From the NCBI GenBank assembly GCA_964007475.1, contig OZ023275.1, positions 17,897,829 through 17,961,828 of the forward strand: a stretch of 64,000 nt of DNA, written 5' to 3'. Source of the stretch: Hybos culiciformis (Eukaryota; Arthropoda; Insecta; Diptera; Hybotidae). Every line of letters starts with the position of its first letter. The stretch's first letter is position 1. A model generated the notes under the pieces. The model was given only the letters and a program-made list of their open reading frames with translations, searched no databases and was not told the origin of the DNA. Position numbers and translations under genes: made by a program. Positions 37,701 to 51,051 of the stretch are shown piece by piece.

Positions 37701-40700
37701 TTGTAACGAGGATTAAATGTGAAATTTTTTTCATTTTTAGAAGTAAAAGAAAATTTCTGTTTAATTTGTAACTTACAACTTATAATTAATAAAAATTACA
37801 AAATTAAATATCTAACTATGGTTCTTCTTTCTAATAAATATAATCTTTTATTCGCAATATTATCACTGTCCTACACTCCTACATAATGTACATATATTTA
37901 TTTTTCTATGAAAATGAATAAAAAAAATATATTTTATTGTAATTTTAAAAATTTTCCTAATCAAAATGTGGCTCTTAAAACTTTCCATTAAAATTGTTTT
38001 TTTTTTTTTTTTAATTAAAGGCTTTTGACCCTCGTACTATTATTTTGTACAATACACTGCGCCGATCGTCGGGTTAAAATGCTTTTAATCAATTAACTTA
38101 ACGAACAGGATATGTATGCATATAACGTAATTCGTCAAAAAAAGTTCTGGTGTTACTGAAAAATAAAATATCTACTATACGTTTCGATTAATTGTTTCAT
38201 TATATTTATAATAATATACACATACACAACATAAACTTGATACCGTGTGATATTGTAATTATAGATCCGTTTTGAAGATGAGTTTATAAAAAATTGGATT
38301 ACAATAATTTAAAAAAAATATTTTTTTTTGGATGTTAAAAAATTTCCATTATTATTCGAATTTACTATTCATTTATAACTTATGCGAATATTTTTTTTTA
38401 ATATTTTTATAATATTTTATTTCCAGTTTTGTTAATATTAATATTTCATATTAACATTTAATGAGAAGCGTGGTGAAGATTCTTCTTATAGCTACAAATT
38501 CTTAATTTTAATATTAAAAAAATTTGTGAATTCTAAAAAAAAATAATTTGTCTTCTTATTAACAAAAAATTAATATAAGTTTCATAATTTCTAATACAAT
38601 CAATCGCTAGCCTTTTATAGAGTAAAGTGTTTCAGGAAAATTAAATATTTTTGGATATTGTTCAATAGAATTAACTCACAAATTTTAACATATTTTATAA
38701 TTGAAAATTCTATGTACTATGTGCATGTATATACAAATTATTTTATGATTTTTTTTATCATTCTGTCCAAATTATGATTTATTGTTCTGTTTTTAAAAAA
38801 AAAATATAATTGCTTAAATTAAAAACAATACACATTTTAATTATTAAAATACGGAAAAAAATTTCTTATTATAGATTATTTATTAGTTGGGAGATCTCTA
38901 AGAGTTCTAAATTTTTCAAAGTAAAAAATGTTCCCATACACGGACCTACTATATGCTAATTATATTATAGGTATATTCTTTCATGAGTTTAGTTGTCAAT
39001 TAGTAAAATTCATCTTTCTTTTTTTGTCAACTTTAAAATAATATTAATAAAATATAAATAGTTCCTTGATTTCATTCAGCATTGAAAGTTTTTCTAATTT
39101 ATTAAGATTTACATCTCAAAATTAGAAATTTTATTTCTTTGTTCCTAGAAATTATATCTTGATATCTTATTTGAATTTCCTATATATTAAAACAGAATTT
39201 TTAATAACTTAAATTAATTTTAAAACTAGAACTGAACTCCGTATCACACTCACTGTGGCGACTTAGCTGGAGTTTTAGTTTCAAGCGCTTATGAGTTTTA
39301 ACATCAAGTTTCAATGAAACGAAAAACAATCACTTCCAACATGAAGGATTTAGATGAATTGTCAATAGTTGAAATTTAAGAGTAATGAATAATGAATTAA
39401 ACAATATACAATATTGTTTAATTTAATCAAAACACAATTATAGTTAATGACCAAAAATATTATTTTTATTAATGAAATATTTTGTTTTGAAATTTTTTTC
39501 TGAATTTATCAAAATGGTAATTATTACCAACTTAATTGAATACCTTCAGGTGGCATTAAACTTTGGTAAAACACAAGTATGAATTCGATATCAAAGAAAT
39601 CTTGTTTTATTTATTTATTTTTTTATAGTAATGAGTGTATAATTTGCAATAAAAATGGTAATTTATTTTTTTATTTTTATTTTTTTTTTTTTTCGCTTTT
39701 ATGAAATAGTTTCTGATGGTCAAGTGTATAAATTTTAATATACAAATCAGAGCAAAAATATTTGCAAAGAATAAAAAATTGTATTTAAACATTTTCTTCA
39801 ATTATAATTAAAAATAACAAACAAAAACTTTTATAGTACCTATTATATATACATAAATATATTTATACATAATACGGTTTTGTGAAAGTTATTAAAATAA
39901 ATAAAAAAAAATTAATTCAGAATCGAAATTTAAAAAACACAAAAAAAAAGTATATTTTATTCAATGCTCAATCAGCTGACCTAAACGTGATTTAAAGGTG
40001 AGCCAAAAAATACCTCAGTTGATTTTTTTGTACATATTTATTGTCTGTTAGCATTTTTAAAAGACGTAATTGAGCTTATTATCAATAATTCTAGTTATTG
40101 AAGAAATATGTGTACACATATTGTTATTATTTACATACAAATTTGCAAAACGTGCTAATTTTTCTAAGTGTCACCCTTGGTAGTAATAGTGCCATCCTTG
40201 GTAATAATGATATTAGATAATTTTTGAATAATTTTAATTATTAGTAATACTGGTTCACGGACTAATCAAACTTACTACTGCAATGCCATCTAAAAAATAG
40301 TTTGTTTAAATAAATTCCGAAACTATCATTATCAGACTATATTTCATGAGTACAAAATCCGATAATAATAATTGAAAGATGTTCCAAAATGATTATAGAA
40401 CTTCGATCGTAACCAACATTAACTTAACTATATTAAATGATGTTAATATTGTATGTTTACAAGAATTATATGGTTTTACAATATTTTTGTTTCAACCCTA
40501 TAGATATAAAAATACATATGCGTATATAATAAATCATTGGTTTAATAATGTCATTTGCATAATTAAAATCCTATAAGGAGCTTTTAATTAACATAATGTT
40601 TAAACTATAAATAAACAATTCGCAATTAATACATTTTAATATAAATGTTAAAATGTAGGTATAGTATATGAATTAAGAATGTTTATTATACAATATGTTA

Positions 40701-43700
40701 TAAATTTGTAATATTATATATACGCACAATTAGTTTGATATTAAGTTTTTGTAACTAGTTATCATTCTCAAAACTGTTCCCAATTTTCTGTCGAACATTT
40801 ATCAAAAATGTTACTGAAAAAAAAATTTATTTTTAATAACCAATCCTACAAATTAATGCTCCAAATAGCCAAGTTGTACATACAAAATTTAAAACAATTT
40901 TTAGTTGTATACAAAAACAATTACATACTTACAAAGAGACTTCAAACTATATATAATTTAAATTTATTAGAATAATCAATTCTTTTTTTTTTCAAATATA
41001 TATATAATGTTAATCCAACTGAAAATAAAAGATTATTAGGGTATTTTTATATGATTATCAAATTATCACCATTAAAAGAGAACTAATTAATTTATGAAAT
41101 TAGATAAATAACTATTATTCTCGTCTGTAAAAATACTCATACTCATATCGTTATATTTAATCAAATTAAAATAAAATTTGTAAAAATAAATTAAAGTAAA
41201 TCGTCAGTAATGTATGAGTAACATAATCAACGAGTTTATATATACGGAGAGGTTAATTATATTATATATTAGCATTAAAAAGTTTTATTTATGCGTTGTT
41301 TATAGCTACCACAGTAAAGTAATTTTTAGGAGGAATGTTCCGGAAACCTATTCACAGCTAATTTTATCTGAAAGTAAAAAATCAACTACAAAAAATATAA
41401 AAAAAAAACAAAAAAAAAATTGTTGACAGGAAAGGTATCGTAAAAAAATATTATGATAGGTAGGAAACGTAATGAAAAAGAAACAAAAAAATAATTTTGT
41501 GAATTAATGAAATTTTTCAGATATCAAAAAAAAATAAATTCAATTTTCTTAATTATTTGAATTTTTAAAAAATTCTTTTTACAAAAAATAGATAAAATGA
41601 ATATCTTCATTTTCAGTAAATTTGCTTAAATATAAATAGAATAATAACATAGAAAATCGGTTTTTACGGTACAATTTTTTCAGATAGGTAAATTAGCTAT
41701 AAACAAGGCATTACAATATTGAAAAAAAAAATTTTGGACTACCTAGAACAGTTAAATATTTTATGAAGTATTAATTACTGTCATATATTTCGTTCATAGT
41801 CATTATCAATTGTAGGTACCTACCTAGCTATAATATAGTTTCCTTATGACTAGGTCAACCAATTTAAAATATTTTTTAGTGTAAAGGCGTATATATATAT
41901 TTAGGTCAAACAGATAAATGAGTCATGAAATTTATTATTCGTTTTGCGAATATTTAGGATATGCAACATATAGAATTATTTAAAAACATATTTGTATATT
42001 TTTATTTAAAGCAACTTAATTAAATAAATTCTCATTCTTTAAGAACTTTGACGTAAGAATAGTTTAGAAAGTTCTCGATTTTCTTTTAAAAAGTTTGCTT
42101 TAAAAAACAAAATTCAAGGACACTGAAAAATACCAGCTTCTTGAAATCTGAATAAAATAAATTAAAAAAAAAATTAATATTCAGCAAAAAATAATAATAA
42201 TCCAGTTTTATTGCATTGTGACAATTTTTTTAGGATATAATATTATCGTCATCAAATCAGTAGTGATGATTATTATGAATAATTTCAGTTTTTTTTTTTA
42301 AGTCTTAACCAGATAAGAATTTTTTTCTTAAAATAGGATTTTGTTTCAATATGTAGGACATAAAATTTTAAGAATTTCATCAATAATTATATTTAGATCA
42401 TAGATACAGAATTATTATTCTGATTTGAAATTATATTGTTTGAGTTTGACCCATTGAAAAATAAAAAGAGGTTCTTGTTTTAATCAAACATAAAGGCATA
42501 TTTTGATGAAATTTATTTAGATATAAATGGTGTATTACAAAATTTAGCTGTACCGAGCATGGGTAACCATTATATAACAACTTTACTACTATACTATATA
42601 AAATGTATATGACATTAGTTTAATTGTATTATATTAAATAATAATTCATAATAAAAAATTGTTATAATTATCATTGAGCTTTAATGATTTTTTTTAATTC
42701 TTTCATTATTTTAATAATTTTATTGAAAAATGTATAATCATTATCAACATCAAAAGCTAACCTTATAATTTGTACAAATTTAACAAGAATAGAAAAATAA
42801 TAAATAATAGAATTATAATGTAGGCCACATAGCAATTTAGCCTGGGTGTTGCTTACGATTATACCAAAGCAATTATTTTTGTTCTTTTAAAATAGAAAAA
42901 AAAAAAATTTTTTTTTTAAATTTTAAAAGAATAAAATGATCATAATAATTCATTTTAACATTTGAAATAAAATAACAACCATTTCAATTGAAAGATAAAT
43001 TTAACTTTCTAAATATATTTTATTTTATATTTTTCTAATACTGAAGTCAAGGTAATTAAAACCGGAAAATTATGTGATATATATTTATAGAAAAATATTT
43101 ACTAACTATTTCATCTATTTCTACTATTTCTAGTTATTGGCTCGTATTTTTTTCTTTTTTTTTACGTATAAAAAGTATATTTTAGTGTTAATGTGCGAAT
43201 AACTTCTTATCTAATTTTTTATTTATATTTTTTAATTTTAGTATAATGTAGAGGTATACAACATGTGCAAATTGTACATAGATTTGAGCTTTTTATTGAC
43301 CGCAAACAATATTTTAATGAAATAAAATTTTATCCTTTAAGGACTTTAAGACCAGCTTCTTAAAATTAAGACTTTAATAGCAGCTTCTTGAAATTATTAT
43401 CTGTAGTTCAAATATAGATTTTACATATCCCAGTAAAATATAAGGCATGACGATTATAAATTTAAAAAATCAATATTTATGAAATATGAATACTTAGTAA
43501 TATAAAAATAATATTACAAATTACAATAATAAATAGTTGGTTTCATAACTTAACTAGAGAAGGATTTAATAATTATGTTATTATGTTTATTTAAAAATGT
43601 TTGCATCGAATAACTTTAAGTATTCCGACCTCAATATTGTATTTATTATATCTTTTTTCCATACATTTCATAATTTGATTTCTTTTAAAAAAGTAAATAA

Positions 43701-46700
43701 TTTTTTTTTATTTAATCATTCGAAACCAATTATTAGTAGTTTAAACTAGAATTTAACTTGATTTGGACAAAACTTCTTTGTCGTCGTTATCGAAAATTTC
43801 GTGGTAACAAAACAACTTTCTGTTTGAAAATAAAAAATAAATAAAAAAAAAAAAAAATATATTTTAAACTTCATTGATAAAAATAAAAAAAAAATATATA
43901 TGTACATCACATAAAAAACCAATTGATTTTATATAAAATTCCACAATTTTAATTATTAAGTAGTCACAATTTTTAAACAAAGTGTTAGAGACTATATTGT
44001 AGAGTGAATAAAGTAAATATTAATATTTTTAATAATGTCCATTTTTTTTTATGAGTAATTAAAATCCTTATAAATTAACTTAAAATTATCCTGTATGAAA
44101 TTAATTTTTTTTTTATATAAATACTTTTTTCATATGGCTCCAATCGCCGAATCGAATTACATATTTATTTATATTTATTTCGTATCAGAAAATAATAATT
44201 AATAAAAAATAATTTTTTTCAACTATTTTCTAATTTCTAATTTTCCATTAATTTTTCATTCAATTTATTAACAAATCAATATTTGTTTAAATTTAATTTC
44301 TTGATCAGCTGTTATTTTTCCATGAAGATAAATTAATTTTCATATTATCCATTGTATTGTCATTCTTAAATTGCATATATGTACATTAATAAATGAAATC
44401 AATAATAAATTATTATTTTTAACTATTCTGTTGAATGAATCCGTCTAATGAAATTTATTTTTTTTATTCAGATGAAAATTAAAATTCTCTCTGTGATAAT
44501 CAAAAGGGGACTGCTAGAGCAAAGACGAGACGACGACGCGACGTTTCACAAAATTTAAATTTTATTCAAACATGATAAGAAATAATTAATCTTCGTTTTT
44601 TTTTTGTTTATTTTTAATTTTTTTTCTTTTATGTCTAATATTTCTTATTTTTATAAACGATAAATTTAACTTTTCCACCTTTCGAATTTTAATCTTCTTC
44701 TTCTATATTCTTCGTTGAAATATTTATTTTTATTATTAATATCAACATTAAAATATAAAATGGTTCGCGGACTTAGTAGCAAAGCGGCCAAAACGTCAAA
44801 TTCTTAAAATGTCAAATCCTAAAGTGTTTTCAAAATTTTACAATCGTTGCTTAAAAATATTTTGCAATTGTACTATTATTTTCGAATACAAAATATTCTG
44901 GGATTCGATGTAGTTAGAGTTTGATATTTAATTATATATTTTCGAATGATATCATTCGTTATTAATTTTTTTTTTTTACTTTTTTCATTTTAGCCAAAAA
45001 ATTCTATTGCAGAAGACTCAGTATCGATCCGAGAAAAAGTCAAATTATCTAGAGGTGAAAAATGGAGAATTCTGAAAAATATTATAATTATATCTTTTGC
45101 GTTTATGGTGCAATTCACAGCGTTCCAGGTAAAAAAAAAAAATATAACAATAGGTTTTTGATAATAATATTTATAAATATTATTTTTTGAAATTTTAGGG
45201 TACAGCTAATCTTCAATCATCAATTAATGCCACAGATGGTCTTGGAACTGTAAGCTTATCTGCAATTTATGCAGCCTTAGTTGTATCTTGTATCTTTCTG
45301 CCAACATTGATTATTAGAAGATTGACTGTAAAATGGACGTTAGTAGTCAGTATGTGTTGTTATGCACCGTATATTGCATTTCAATTGTATCCAAAGTAAG
45401 TTGAATAAAAAAATTATTTAAAAAAAAAATTGTTAAAATTATTAAGAATTTTATGGATTACTCGTAGTTTATTATTTTAATACAAAATCGAATAGAACTT
45501 GATGATAAAACAAAGTTTAAATAAATTAAAATTTTTAAATGTATAATGTACATTATGTTTTTCTTCTTTTTTCAAGGTTTTATACATTAGTACCTGCTGG
45601 AATTTTGGTAGGCTTAGGTGCAGCTCCTATGTGGGCTTCCAAAGCAACATATTTAACACAGGTTGGCCAAGTGTATGCGAAAATAACAGATCAAGCTATT
45701 GATGCAATTATCGTAAGATTCTTTGGATTCTTCTTTTTGGCTTGGCAAACTGCTGAATTATGGGGAAATTTAATCTCAAGCTTAGGTAAATGAAGAAAAT
45801 TTAATGATAATCTATTTTTGGTTTGTTAAAAAAAAACCTGTAAGAGCGTACACTGTTTACGGAATAGTTTCTTATGTTGTTCAACTTAATTTCAGTTTTA
45901 TCGGGTGGAGCACATGGTGGTGGTGGTAGTAATGGATCAGTCAGTGAAGATGATTTACTACAGTGTGGTGCTGAATTTTGTGTCGTGGGCGCTTCATCAC
46001 ATGGAAATCTAGAAAGACCACCAGATGCTGAAATTTTTGAAATCTCAATGATATATTTATCATGTATTGTTGGTGCTGTGTTAATTATAGCAACATTATT
46101 AGATCCCTTATCTCGATATGGTGAGAAAAGGAAAGGTTCTCAATCAGCTCAAGAGATATCTGGTTTGGAATTGCTCTCAGCAACATTCCGTCAAATGAAA
46201 AAACCAAATCAACAGCTTCTCATTCCAATCACTGTTTGGATTGGAATGGAACAAGCTTTTATTGGTGCTGATTTCACTCAAGCTTATGTTTCTTGTGCAC
46301 TGGGTGTACAAAATATTGGTTACGTCATGATATGTTTTGGTGTTGTGAACGCAATTTGTTCTATTCTTTTTGGTTCCGTAATGAAATACATCGGCCGTAT
46401 ACCAATTATAGTTTTGGGTGCAGTAGTACATTTCGCAATTGTAACTGTTATGTTATTCTGGAGACCACATCCTAGTAATCCAATCATATTCTTTGCATTA
46501 TCTGGACTATGGGGAGTCGGAGATGCTGTATGGCAAACACAAATTAATGGAATTTATGGGTTGCTATTCCGTCGCAATAAGGAAGCAGCTTTTTCAAATT
46601 ATCGACTTTGGGAATCAGCTGGCTTTGTCATTGCCTACGCATATGCCACAACTTTATGTGCTCGAATGAAATTATACATTCTATTGGCTGTATTGGGTTT

Positions 46701-46985
46701 AGGAATGTTAGGTTACGTAGCTGTTGAAATTAGATATAGAAGAAAAGTAAGATGATGCTTAATTTTTATTGCATTATTTTTCAAAATATGTTATGTATGA
46801 AATTCAACAATTTTAATTTTTCTATTTTATTTTTTTAGCAACAAAGACTTAAGGCCTTAGAAGAAAAAGAAAAACAAGCCGCTTGTGTCGAGGAAGCTAG
46901 AACAACACCAGTAACACCAGAAATTGAGGAAACTGATGATGAAAAGGATGATCTCGAAGAAGATATTGTTATTACACATTTATAG
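34767..46985 (+). CDS. UNC93-like membrane protein, complete, 6 exons
   Basis: Multi-pass membrane protein of the UNC93 family (major-facilitator fold, about 12 membrane spans). In worms UNC-93 modulates a two-pore potassium channel; the insect group is close to Drosophila CG4928. Exons 34767-34820, 44994-45128, 45199-45395, 45577-45785, 45896-46746 and 46839-46985 give 530 residues with consistent phases. Seen: hydrophilic start, first span around residues 44-63 (NIIIISFAFMVQFTAF), then LQSSINATDGLG with an N-glycosylation site, repeated hydrophobic helices, PMWASKATYLTQVG and RFFGFFF, a Gly/Ser/Asp loop (GGAHGGGGSNGS) before two Cys, GVGDAVWQTQINGIYG, and an acidic Glu/Asp-rich cytosolic tail. 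Introns 2-5 are 70-200 bases, whereas intron 1 is 10.2 kb. The specific substrate is unknown. Confidence 0.95.
35451..35565. other. Exon-like block open on both strands
   Basis: On the minus strand, TTTGTTTCAG at 35512-35521 precedes a frame FGPDGRQNLCKKLKRKHHT that stops at 35451. On the plus strand, TTTTCTCTTCAG ending at 35474 precedes a phase-0 frame LLTQILSTIRPKPETNSPLY continuing to a stop near 35568. The two overlap and cannot both be supported; neither has a recognised product. Confidence 0.15.
44943..44958. repeat. Perfect 16-base palindrome before UNC93 exon 2
   Basis: CGAATGATATCATTCG is self-complementary and ends 35 bases before the exon. Its position near the acceptor may be coincidental. 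Confidence 0.55.
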
Positions 46986-49900
46986 ATTGAAAAAAAAAAA
47001 AAATAGGGAAGAAGTTTTAAAAAATATATTAAATTGTGAAATATTTGATAATTTTTCAAAGATTAAACTGTCATTCAAATACATAGAACTTTTTAGCTTA
47101 GTTTTTCTGCGAAGCTTATGCCCAAGTTTACTAAAGACAATGCAGGGTATTTATAGTATTTAAGAAAATTGCACTTAATTATCTTTAAATTTCGGTTAAC
47201 TTAGTACGTAGACTTTTAATGTATATTAAAATAAATTATTTGTTTATTTCATTTGATCACATTATCGTTTTTTTTTAGTTGTTATTACTTAAGTCGAGGA
47301 ATTTTAGCTCAATTTAAAACCAAAATTGAATTATTGAATCATTTGCATTATTGTAAAAATTTACTCTCAGAAATTTACTTATTGAAAATTTTTGAGATTA
47401 ATTTAAATATTGATCCTTTTTACATGTATTTAAAATTATTCTGAAAACTGATAAACACACTAATAATATTGAATCCTTTTTTATTTTAATGTTATTTTTG
47501 TGTGAATACTTTATTTTTTTATCTACTTGTTTAATGTTCTGTCAATAGTAGAAAACAATAGTTTCACTAATTAAAAAGTTCTATACAATATTTTCGAAAT
47601 AAATTATTTTTACAAATGTTATTCCTAACAAATCAATAAAGTTATAAATTTTTATGACTTTATTGAAAGAGCAGTGTAGTTTTAATTATTTCACTGAAAA
47701 TAAAAAATAAATACCTACTCTTACAAAAATTATTCAATAAAAAAGAAAAGAAAATTCTTAAATGAATAATATAATTTTCATTAGTCTTAAAGATATACAT
47801 TTTTAATAGAACAATTACCAAAAATTAAAATTAAAATATTAAAATCAGGACAAGGAAGGATTATTTTTTGACCAGAAAAAAAGGCAAGTAATAATTATGC
47901 TTGACGATACATCTCCTCGAAGCTTTCAAAGTATAAAATATAGAAATCGAAGTATACCCTTGAAATTTTTTAGAAATTAATAGTGTTTACAAAAATAAGA
48001 TCAATTCTATATGAAAAATAATTATTATAAACGTAATATAGTTTTGTTCATAAAAACGTGGATTAAATATTTACTATTGATAATATATGAAGCATTTTTT
48101 TTGTTACGTTATTTTCAATTATTATCGAATTTCACGTTTTGAAGCAAATCTAAAATGACCTAAAATTTTTGTCCGTTTTTGTTAGTTTTTAACTCGATTT
48201 GTTATTAGTTATTGTCGAATTAATATCAAAAAATTAAAATGATCATCATTGACCTCGATTTATCGCTAATAACGAAAAATATTTTGGAAGTAGTATTAAA
48301 CTGCAATCATAAACAAAAAAAAAAATACAATGTCACTTATTAAATTATGTAATAATAAACAATATCTCTAAGAATAGATAGTTTTTCGGTTGATTATACA
48401 GCGTTTAGACTGGATTTTTTCTAACTGTTGTGTAAAAATGATAAGTCTTGATAATGGAGTAAAAAATTGTAAGGATTAAACAAATGTATATAAAATTATA
48501 ATATGAATTAATATATCTACAGAAATTATTTAAATTATATTTTAATTTAAGTTTTTTTTAGTTAAACAGCAAAATAAAATAAAAAACTACGAAATACAAT
48601 AAAAAAATCTTCATTTAGTCTTCGAAAACATCCAGTATAAACGCCAATTATTCTCAATTGCTAATTGTGTTGGCGTACAATTTTATTGCAAAACGGTGTA
48701 ATAATATTTTCAAATTTTCATACATTACAAAAACAAACACAATAAATTTGATGAGATTGTAAAATTTAACTTAAAAATTTTTATTCGAGAAGAATGAACA
48801 ATAGTTAGTTATATTGATTGAGTTTAATGATGTTGAATGTTGAAAATTTCAGATAACTTGGATTTTTCTCTCAATTTTGCCTATCTTTATAAAATGATTT
48901 TTAATAAACCTTTTCTTTATTTTAAGAATCAAATTTTTGGTAATATCTAATGAAATGTCAAGTAATATTAAATGAAATATTTATTAAAAGATAAATTATA
49001 TTATTCAATTAAGTTTTTGGAAATTAATTTTCTGTTAAACTTTAATATTTCTTGAAAATATTATTTTATAAATACTTATGTTTGATATACATAGTTAGGC
49101 ATGCAAAAGTTTTTTCTGATAAAAAAAAAAAGAAAATTTAATTTAATATTACTAATTAGAGTTTTTAGATAAATTTTTGATATTAGTACAATTAAAATTA
49201 TTTTTAGTATATTTTATTTTTCATTATTTTTATATATGGTTTCTTTGAATTCGTTTTTTTTTTTATAAGATTTATTAGAACAAATCTTTCAAGATCAATA
49301 CATTATATTGTTGAATATTCTAATATGGCTATAGGCCATGTATTATATCAGGATACTATCAGAAAAAGCTTAACTCCTAGAATAAATTAAAAAGTGTAAT
49401 ATTATTATTAAGTTATATGTGTTATATTATTTTGATTTTGCTCAGTATTATAATAAATTTATATCAATTATTTAATTATTTTTAAATTTAATTTAATATA
49501 ATATAATGTATATTAATATGAAAAAATTTAAATAAATATATTAAGATATTGTACATTAAAGCATTTTGTAAAATTTATAAAATAATTTCACTTCTCCTAT
49601 TATGTTAACTATAAATTTAAATTTAATAAAGTTCAAAATCTTATTAAATGAAAATTTTGTTTGGTAATAGTAATTATTTTTCATATTAATAAAAAATTAA
49701 TAAAAATATGTAACTTTTAAAGAAATAAAAATCTGAACTTTATATAAGTCAAAGAATTTCTATAAAACTTAATGAAAAGTACACGAGAAATTATTTTTTA
49801 CAAAAGAATTAATGTTAACCCTATTTTGCGGTTTGACATTAAAATAAATAGGAGCCAAACAAAAACTAAAATTGTTTTAATTCTTTTTATTATTAATTAT

Positions 49901-50295
49901 ACTAGTATATATATTATAATTATTAGAAAAATCATTATTGTTGTTCATTGTGAAATTTAATTACTAAGTACTTGTAGTACCTATCCTATACCTAGGTATA
50001 TTATAAAAGCAAATATAATTTTAGATAGTTGTAGAATATTGTGTATGTTTAAAAAAATATACATAATTATAAATTATTCAATAAAATCGTGAAGAAATTA
50101 AAAGAGAAATACTTATTTTTTGTAAAATTAATTCTAGAACCATTGAAGCATACTTAAGGAACATCATTCTGACACTTGATTATAAAAAACATACGCAGTA
50201 ATCGGAAACATTTACACTCATTATTGTCATATTTTTTGTTGAAAATTTGTCAAGTTCTTTGTACTTAACACATAAAAAATAATTGTGTATAAATC
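46986..50295. other. 3' flank of UNC93-like gene and AT-rich intergenic
   Basis: AATAAA at 47230-47235 may end the UNC93-like transcript. The rest is AT-rich with no credible coding frame; 47253-47444 and 49772-49960 look random. Confidence 0.5.
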
Positions 50296-50430
50296 GGCCA
50301 TCAAGGAGTAGTTGTATTGTCATTCATTATCCTACCGCTTTTTCGATCGATGGTTCGATTCCCATCTTGGACTCGAATTTTGATTCAATTTCAATGATAA
50401 ATTTTATTAGTGGATTTAGTTTTGAAACCG
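50296..50430 (+). mobile_element. tRNA-derived SINE-like head, copy 2
   Basis: Begins GGCCATCAAGGAGTAGTTG with an internal GTATTGTCATTCATTATCCTA, and carries a perfect box B, GGTTCGATTCC, at 50352-50362. The 5' and 3' ends do not form an acceptor stem. It resembles the copy at 23.1 kb both within and beyond the tRNA-like part, and continues into GAATTTTGATTCAATTTC. Confidence 0.5.
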
Positions 50431-51051
50431 TTTAAATTTAGAGTCTATTCCTCCAGTTTTTATCCACAAACAGTTTCATCATTTTAATAGAAAATTTAAA
50501 AGTCAATCATAAAATGAATAAAAATAAGAACAAAATTTTGTTAAAAATTTCATCAATCAATTCCACAATTTATTGAAAAAATTTCAAAATTTAAGTTCAA
50601 CACCATATTCGTTACAACTTTATTCAAATTAAAAGTTGAAAAGCACAAAAGATCTTAAACATCATTCAAAGCTTTGAAAAAATGTTTAGATACACAAAAA
50701 TAACAATTGATGTTATTATATGTTTTTCGCAGTATAAAAGTAAACATAAACAAAGAGAATACAGAAAGCGCACAAAATTTATTTCATCGAACTATATTGC
50801 ATTACTCATATTATACCTAATGTTGTATATTCTACATATACCTCCTATATGTGAATTTTAATTCAATAAATTTAAAATTTTTTTTTATATCGTACATATT
50901 AATTATTATAGCGAGTAGTTTATATCGGTTCATGAACAAGGAAGTATTGTTTTTTTTATTTTGGATGAAGCATTATTTACATTTTATTATAACCAAAATT
51001 TACTCACACAATCAATTAATAAAGAAATTTTAAGCAATAGTTTTTCAAAAT
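50431..51051. other. Upstream region of PGRP-LE-like gene A
   Basis: AT-rich. I searched by eye for GGGRANNYYY-type Relish sites and saw none; no TATA or initiator stands out. A frame at 50851-51033 looks random. Confidence 0.4.

Larger units (their letters stand above)
34821..44993 (+). other. 10.2-kb first intron of the UNC93-like gene
   Basis: Bounded by AAG|GTAATT and TTTTAG|CCA in phase 0. AT-rich with many homopolymers; frames at 36659-36847, 40379-40576 and 41214-41426 look random. An exon-like block sits near 35.5 kb, a less AT-rich patch at 44505-44560 (GACGAGACGACGACGCGACG) could be an alternative promoter or exon, and a 16-base palindrome lies just before exon 2. Confidence 0.75.

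Noticed and set aside
46177..46475. Frames overlapping the UNC93 large exon on both strands
   Set aside because: Shadows of the real coding frame, which has domain support and consistent splicing.
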